From Spirochaetales bacterium (GTDB lineage Bacteria > Spirochaetota > Spirochaetia > Sphaerochaetales > Sphaerochaetaceae): 64,000 nucleotides of DNA. The notes beneath the pieces were generated by a model that saw nothing but the letters and a program-made list of their open reading frames with translations, was not told where the DNA came from and made no database searches. Location: contig JAQYHB010000042.1 in assembly GCA_028722305.1 (NCBI GenBank), positions 23,326 to 87,325 of the forward strand, read 5' to 3'. How positions within the stretch are numbered: position 1 is the first letter of the stretch; each line of letters starts with the position of its first letter. Positions 60,786 through 64,000 of the stretch are shown piece by piece. The position numbers and the translations under genes were made by a program.

Positions 60786-61702
60786 TGCGGTATGACGAAT
60801 GGCTGCAGCATGGCCACGCCGTTTCGGTGAGGATCGAAGACCCGCAGGCCAACCGGATCATTCTTCCCGGATGCCAGCTGAAGTGTCTCAAGGAACTCAA
60901 TGCCGAAGGCAAGGAAATCATCGTGGAAAACATCAATGCCCTTGTCGACACCGGTGCGACGATAAGCGCAATAGATGAAAACCTTGCAAAAAGAATGAAT
61001 CTTGTACCGACTGGGAAAACGGTTGTTTCCGGTGTGCACGGTGCGAAAGTTGTGGACACCTATACGTTTGATTTCCGGGTTGGAGGTCTTGTCGTACTGA
61101 TGAAAAACGCTTCTTGCGGACAGTTCGACGGCCAAGGGTTCCAGCTTCTTCTCGGCATGGATGTGCTGAGGCTTGGAGAGTTTTACCTTGGAACATTCCA
61201 AGATAGGGACGGAAGGGAAAAGACCATGTTCTCCTTTTCGGTTCCATCCCAGGCTAAAGGCTTCGATTTTGTCGCCGAATGGAATTCAGCGAGAGAAAGG
61301 AAGGAAAGGGAAGGCCGGATCATCCGGGGTCCAGCAGGAGCTCGGCGCATCATTGTTCAAGACCTCCGGAGAATTGACGGAGATGTATGGCAGGCTCGAG
61401 GGCTCGGAGATGTTCCGGGCCATGCCGGCCGACAGCAGGAACGTCCTTCTCAAGCCGGTGCTCGACGCCATCGAGGCCCGCAGGAAGGACGAGAAAAGCG
61501 TGGAGAAGACAGCGAGCGAGGATGGACTCCAGCTGTTCAACACGACGGCGGCAGACCTGAGCGCGAAATGGGAGAAGGGGGAGATCGGGACCGACGCGTT
61601 CGTGGACGGGCTCAAGTCCACGATGGATCAGATCACCGGTACAGGCTCGGTGAATGCGGAGGACCAGCTGAAGATGCTGGACTACACGCTCAAGGTCGTT
61701 AA
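60785..61702 (+). CDS. Retropepsin-like aspartic protease with read-through C-terminal extension
   Basis: A 305-residue frame. Residues 1-175 match clan AA retropepsin-like bacterial proteases: the active-site NALVDTGATISAID, the flap-region GVHGAKVVDTYTF and the LLLGMDVL segment, ending SVPSQAKGFDFVAEWNSARERK. Related proteins usually stop about there. The remaining 130 residues are Arg/Gly-rich and are simply the wrong frame of the next gene, so the native stop is lost at a junction near 61310. The extended product may be unstable or inactive. Confidence 0.7.
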   Translation: MRYDEWLQHGHAVSVRIEDPQANRIILPGCQLKCLKELNAEGKEIIVENINALVDTGATISAIDENLAKRMNLVPTGKTVVSGVHGAKVVDTYTFDFRVGGLVVLMKNASCGQFDGQGFQLLLGMDVLRLGEFYLGTFQDRDGREKTMFSFSVPSQAKGFDFVAEWNSARERKEREGRIIRGPAGARRIIVQDLRRIDGDVWQARGLGDVPGHAGRQQERPSQAGARRHRGPQEGREKRGEDSERGWTPAVQHDGGRPEREMGEGGDRDRRVRGRAQVHDGSDHRYRLGECGGPAEDAGLHAQGR

Positions 61703-62738
61703 CCGGGGCGTGGAGGAACAGATTCCCGAATGGCTGAAGCCGACATGGAAGACCGGCTGGGGCGCCATCGAGAAGAGCATCCAGCAGACGCTCGGCATCA
61801 AGGACCTCGCAAAGACCATGGAGAAGAACCCGGACCTGTATGCGGACTACATGGCCTACTGGCAGGACGCCCAGAAGCGCCTTCTGGGCTGGATCCGTAG
61901 CGGAGGGCGTGCCGGGCAGAAGTTCGACGTCACCGGATTCCAGCAGGAGGTGGAGGGCGTCAAGACGATGCTCGGGAGCTATTTCGTCGACATCCAGACC
62001 AAGAGCGGCACCGGTCCCGACGGGCTTGCGACCGGCGGGCTCCAGAACGGACAGGACTTCAACAGGCTCGTCACGGATGTCGCCTCCATGCCGCGAGGCG
62101 CGGACGGGACGTTGCGGTTCTCCGGAGAAACGGAGAACGCCACGCTCCGCCAGCTCTATGCGGAGACCGGAGAACGCCTTGACGGCAGGTCGGTCACCCT
62201 GTTCAGCGACGAGGGCGCCATCCACACGGAGACTAGGCGGCTGAGGATAGACGCCCGGGAGACTCCGCCGGCCTACGCCAGCTCCCCGACGGGGCAGACG
62301 CTGCAGGTCTTCATCGACAAGGACAGCGGCGACGCCTATGCGGCCGATCCGGCCGGATTCATCTATCGCGCGGTCGCCACCGACGTATCGTCCGGCGGGA
62401 AGACGCGCAAGGATTGGCGCATCGTTCCCGGTCCGGTCGGTACCTACGAGGCATATGGCAGTGTGGGAGACCCATCGACGCGCATGCCTGCGGTGGACGC
62501 CGATGCCAAGAGCGACGTCGACGATGCCATCGAGACCGCCGTGGGGCGTTACAGCCAGAAAAAGCTGGACTACAACGAACGGGCGATGCTGGACAACCTG
62601 CATGCCCTGGGCGACGCCATCAAGGAGAAAGACCTTGACAGGCAGCGGCGGGTCATCGACGAGCTATCCCGCTCGGATGACGACCAGGTGAAGGAAGTCG
62701 TAAGGCTCTGGAACGAAGGGATAAAGAGGGCGAAGTGA
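61383..62738 (+). CDS. Phage virion-type protein, 5' end missing
   Basis: Coherent helical phage-like sequence begins at about 61314 (SGVQQELGASLFKTSGEL) in a frame with no start at the junction. The first reasonable internal start is the ATG at 61383, giving 451 residues. The middle region has PEWLKPTWKTGWGAIEKS and YADYMAYWQDAQKRLLGW; the end is helical with acidic repeats (DDQVKEVVRLWNEG). It is probably an internal or injected virion protein. The true N-terminus was removed by the fusion with the retropepsin gene. Confidence 0.6.
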   Translation: MYGRLEGSEMFRAMPADSRNVLLKPVLDAIEARRKDEKSVEKTASEDGLQLFNTTAADLSAKWEKGEIGTDAFVDGLKSTMDQITGTGSVNAEDQLKMLDYTLKVVNRGVEEQIPEWLKPTWKTGWGAIEKSIQQTLGIKDLAKTMEKNPDLYADYMAYWQDAQKRLLGWIRSGGRAGQKFDVTGFQQEVEGVKTMLGSYFVDIQTKSGTGPDGLATGGLQNGQDFNRLVTDVASMPRGADGTLRFSGETENATLRQLYAETGERLDGRSVTLFSDEGAIHTETRRLRIDARETPPAYASSPTGQTLQVFIDKDSGDAYAADPAGFIYRAVATDVSSGGKTRKDWRIVPGPVGTYEAYGSVGDPSTRMPAVDADAKSDVDDAIETAVGRYSQKKLDYNERAMLDNLHALGDAIKEKDLDRQRRVIDELSRSDDDQVKEVVRLWNEGIKRAK

Positions 62739-62740
62739 AC

Positions 62741-64000
62741 ATGGCCGACATGATGGAACAAAACGGGAAGGACCTGTACGGGTCCCTGCAGGACATCCAG
62801 GAGAAGACGGTCGCCAGAGGCAGGCAGCTGTCGGCAAGGTACGGCTGGAAGCCGGTACGGATTCCGGTGCAGGAGGAGGCGGTGGGGCAGGTAATAGGCA
62901 CGAGCGGCAATCCGGTGGAGGACTCCTACCGCTACAACTCGGCCATCGCCTTCAGCCAGTACTACGGCATCTCCCTTCCCGACGCCATGAGGAATCTCGA
63001 CTCGCTCTACGAGGCGCAGACAGGCAAGAGGTACGAGCCGAACGCGACCGCCTGGCAGTCGATCCTGAACAGCTTCACCGTCGGCACCAGGACGGTAGAC
63101 CTGCAGAATCACAAGGCCCGGTGGAGGGCCCTCGTGCTGGATGGAAGGCAGGCGGAGGCCGACGCGCTGGAGAAGGAGATCCTTGACGAGGAGGAGTACA
63201 TTGCAGGCCTTGCCGACTACGCTCCGAGGAGCTGGGTGACCAAGGCGCTGCAGTGGACGGCGAACACGATCCCCTACACGCTGATGACCGGAGCGGGGGC
63301 CGGCGCCATCGGCCAGGTCGCGGGGACTGCCGCGGCGGCCGCCACAGGCGTCGGACTGCCCGCGATCATCGCCGCGGGGACCGTCGCCAGGCTGGCGACG
63401 AAGGCGGGGACGTTCGCCATCACCATGCCCCTGTTCGAGGGCGACTCGTTCTGGGACATGAAGCATCAGGACGTGGCCGGAGCCGACGGCCAGACGCACC
63501 GCGTCGAGATCGACGACGACGTGGCCGCGAGGCTCTCCGTGTGGAACGGCATCTTCAACGGGGCGATCGAGAGCGAGTTCGGCATCGGCGGCAAGCTCGC
63601 CGGGATCGTCTCCGGCGGAATCGTGTCCAAGGCCGTCCAGGAGACGCTCGGCTCGCTGATGGCCAGGGGCGTGACCTCGAGGATTCTGCTGTCCATCGGC
63701 AAGGCCGTCATGGACGGGGCGGGAGAGGCGGCGCAGGAGGGGATGGAGGAGCTCGTGGACACGGGCACGAGGGCGCTCGCCTACCAGCTTTCCGGCTACG
63801 CGCCGAGGGACACCGTCGAGGCCACGGCCAAGAGGGCGCTCACCGCCGCAGGGCAGGCGTGGGTGAGCTCGATGCTCATGGGCCTTCCCGTGAGCGGGAT
63901 CCAGGTTGCCGCCAACATCGGAGACGCCAGACGGATGGTCGCTGATGCCAAGGGCGACAGCAGGAGCCTGTTCGTGTCAAAGCACCTCACGGCCAAGCCT
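62741..64000 (+). CDS. Large phage virion/injected protein, partial
   Basis: The frame is open from the ATG at 62741 (or the GTG at 62735 that overlaps the upstream stop) to the window edge, at least 420 residues. The first 200 residues are helical (YYGISLPDAMRNLDSLYEAQ, DALEKEILDEEEYIAG). A hydrophobic Gly/Ala stretch follows (TGAGAGAIGQVAGTAAAAAT) that could cross or insert into a membrane, then AGEAAQEGMEELVDTG. This is the style of large internal virion proteins injected into the host. Confidence 0.65.
   Translation, partial: MADMMEQNGKDLYGSLQDIQEKTVARGRQLSARYGWKPVRIPVQEEAVGQVIGTSGNPVEDSYRYNSAIAFSQYYGISLPDAMRNLDSLYEAQTGKRYEPNATAWQSILNSFTVGTRTVDLQNHKARWRALVLDGRQAEADALEKEILDEEEYIAGLADYAPRSWVTKALQWTANTIPYTLMTGAGAGAIGQVAGTAAAAATGVGLPAIIAAGTVARLATKAGTFAITMPLFEGDSFWDMKHQDVAGADGQTHRVEIDDDVAARLSVWNGIFNGAIESEFGIGGKLAGIVSGGIVSKAVQETLGSLMARGVTSRILLSIGKAVMDGAGEAAQEGMEELVDTGTRALAYQLSGYAPRDTVEATAKRALTAAGQAWVSSMLMGLPVSGIQVAANIGDARRMVADAKGDSRSLFVSKHLTAKP

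Larger units (their letters stand above)
48689..64000. mobile_element. Prophage, left part (continues beyond the window)
   Basis: The segment runs from a tyrosine integrase and repressor (leftward) through Cro-like, HTH, recombination and replication genes (rightward, mostly with ATGA-type overlaps) to a virion-protein-like gene open at the window edge. There is no terminase, portal, capsid, tail or lysis gene between 60300 and 61310, where a late operon would usually start; a foreign two-gene cassette lies there. The element therefore looks rearranged. Confidence 0.85.

Noticed and set aside
61173..61310. N-terminal extension of the virion-type gene from the TTG at 61173
   Set aside because: This part overlaps the genuine C-terminal half of the retropepsin gene and reads as low-quality basic text; coherent phage sequence begins only near 61314.
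48740..64000. Diversity-generating retroelement or retron suggested by the retropepsin
   Set aside because: No reverse transcriptase motif or template/variable repeat is present; bacterial retropepsin-like proteases are not retroelement markers.

Overview
The window reads as one GC-rich bacterial chromosome segment, most likely from a spirochaete of the Sphaerochaeta/Treponema group. The main clue is that several exported binding proteins have a signal peptide running straight into a QGSSES-type mature start, a style I associate with that group. This is inference from protein style; there is no rRNA in the window.

Positions 1-6132 hold an amino-sugar catabolic region. nagA is transcribed rightward. 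A TRAP transporter (dctP-dctQ-dctM), a LacI-family regulator, a divergent nagB-like deaminase and one cut-off gene are transcribed leftward. A single LacI-type palindrome lies across both divergent promoters. Positions 6193-9032 hold tRNA-Ala(GGC), an ammonium transporter fused to a PII domain with a terminator hairpin in its leader, and a decayed amino-acid ABC ATPase. Positions 9169-15708 carry envelope lipoproteins (including an LpoB-like pair), an ADP-ribosylglycohydrolase, an HPt-like protein, a lipoprotein phosphoesterase and a metallo-hydrolase-like protein.

Positions 15736-28536 look like a rhamnose and oligosaccharide island: an AraC regulator, rhaB-rhaA-rhaD, a small membrane protein, an MBL hydrolase, a serine hydrolase, and an LplB/LplC-type ABC transporter flanked by two closely related binding proteins. 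Positions 28592-45842 are mixed chromosomal genes: GNAT, MATE, PHP phosphatase, flavin reductase, RsuA-type pseudouridine synthase, asd, two alkyltransferase-family genes, a PatB-like lyase, DUF3737, a UvrA paralogue, and two cyclic-di-GMP proteins of opposite predicted activity.

Positions 45969-48674 are a scar region. A Crp/Fnr regulator has a shifted C-terminus, its divergent MATE gene is cut at mid-length, and a lower-GC DUF4143-type ATPase has been inserted. From about 48690 to the right edge lies a prophage. It has an integrase, a repressor/Cro switch with three evenly spaced operators, and a long rightward early operon: HTH proteins, a Sak4-type ATPase, a DUF669 single-strand-binding protein, a PD-(D/E)XK nuclease, a helicase, a primase-helicase and a VRR-NUC nuclease.

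The expected packaging, capsid and tail genes do not follow. Instead there is a terminator, a promoter and a two-gene DUF5678-like/retropepsin cassette. Its second gene has lost its stop codon and runs into the 5'-truncated start of a phage virion-type gene. This chimeric junction near 61310 and the retropepsin pair are the most unusual structures in the window.
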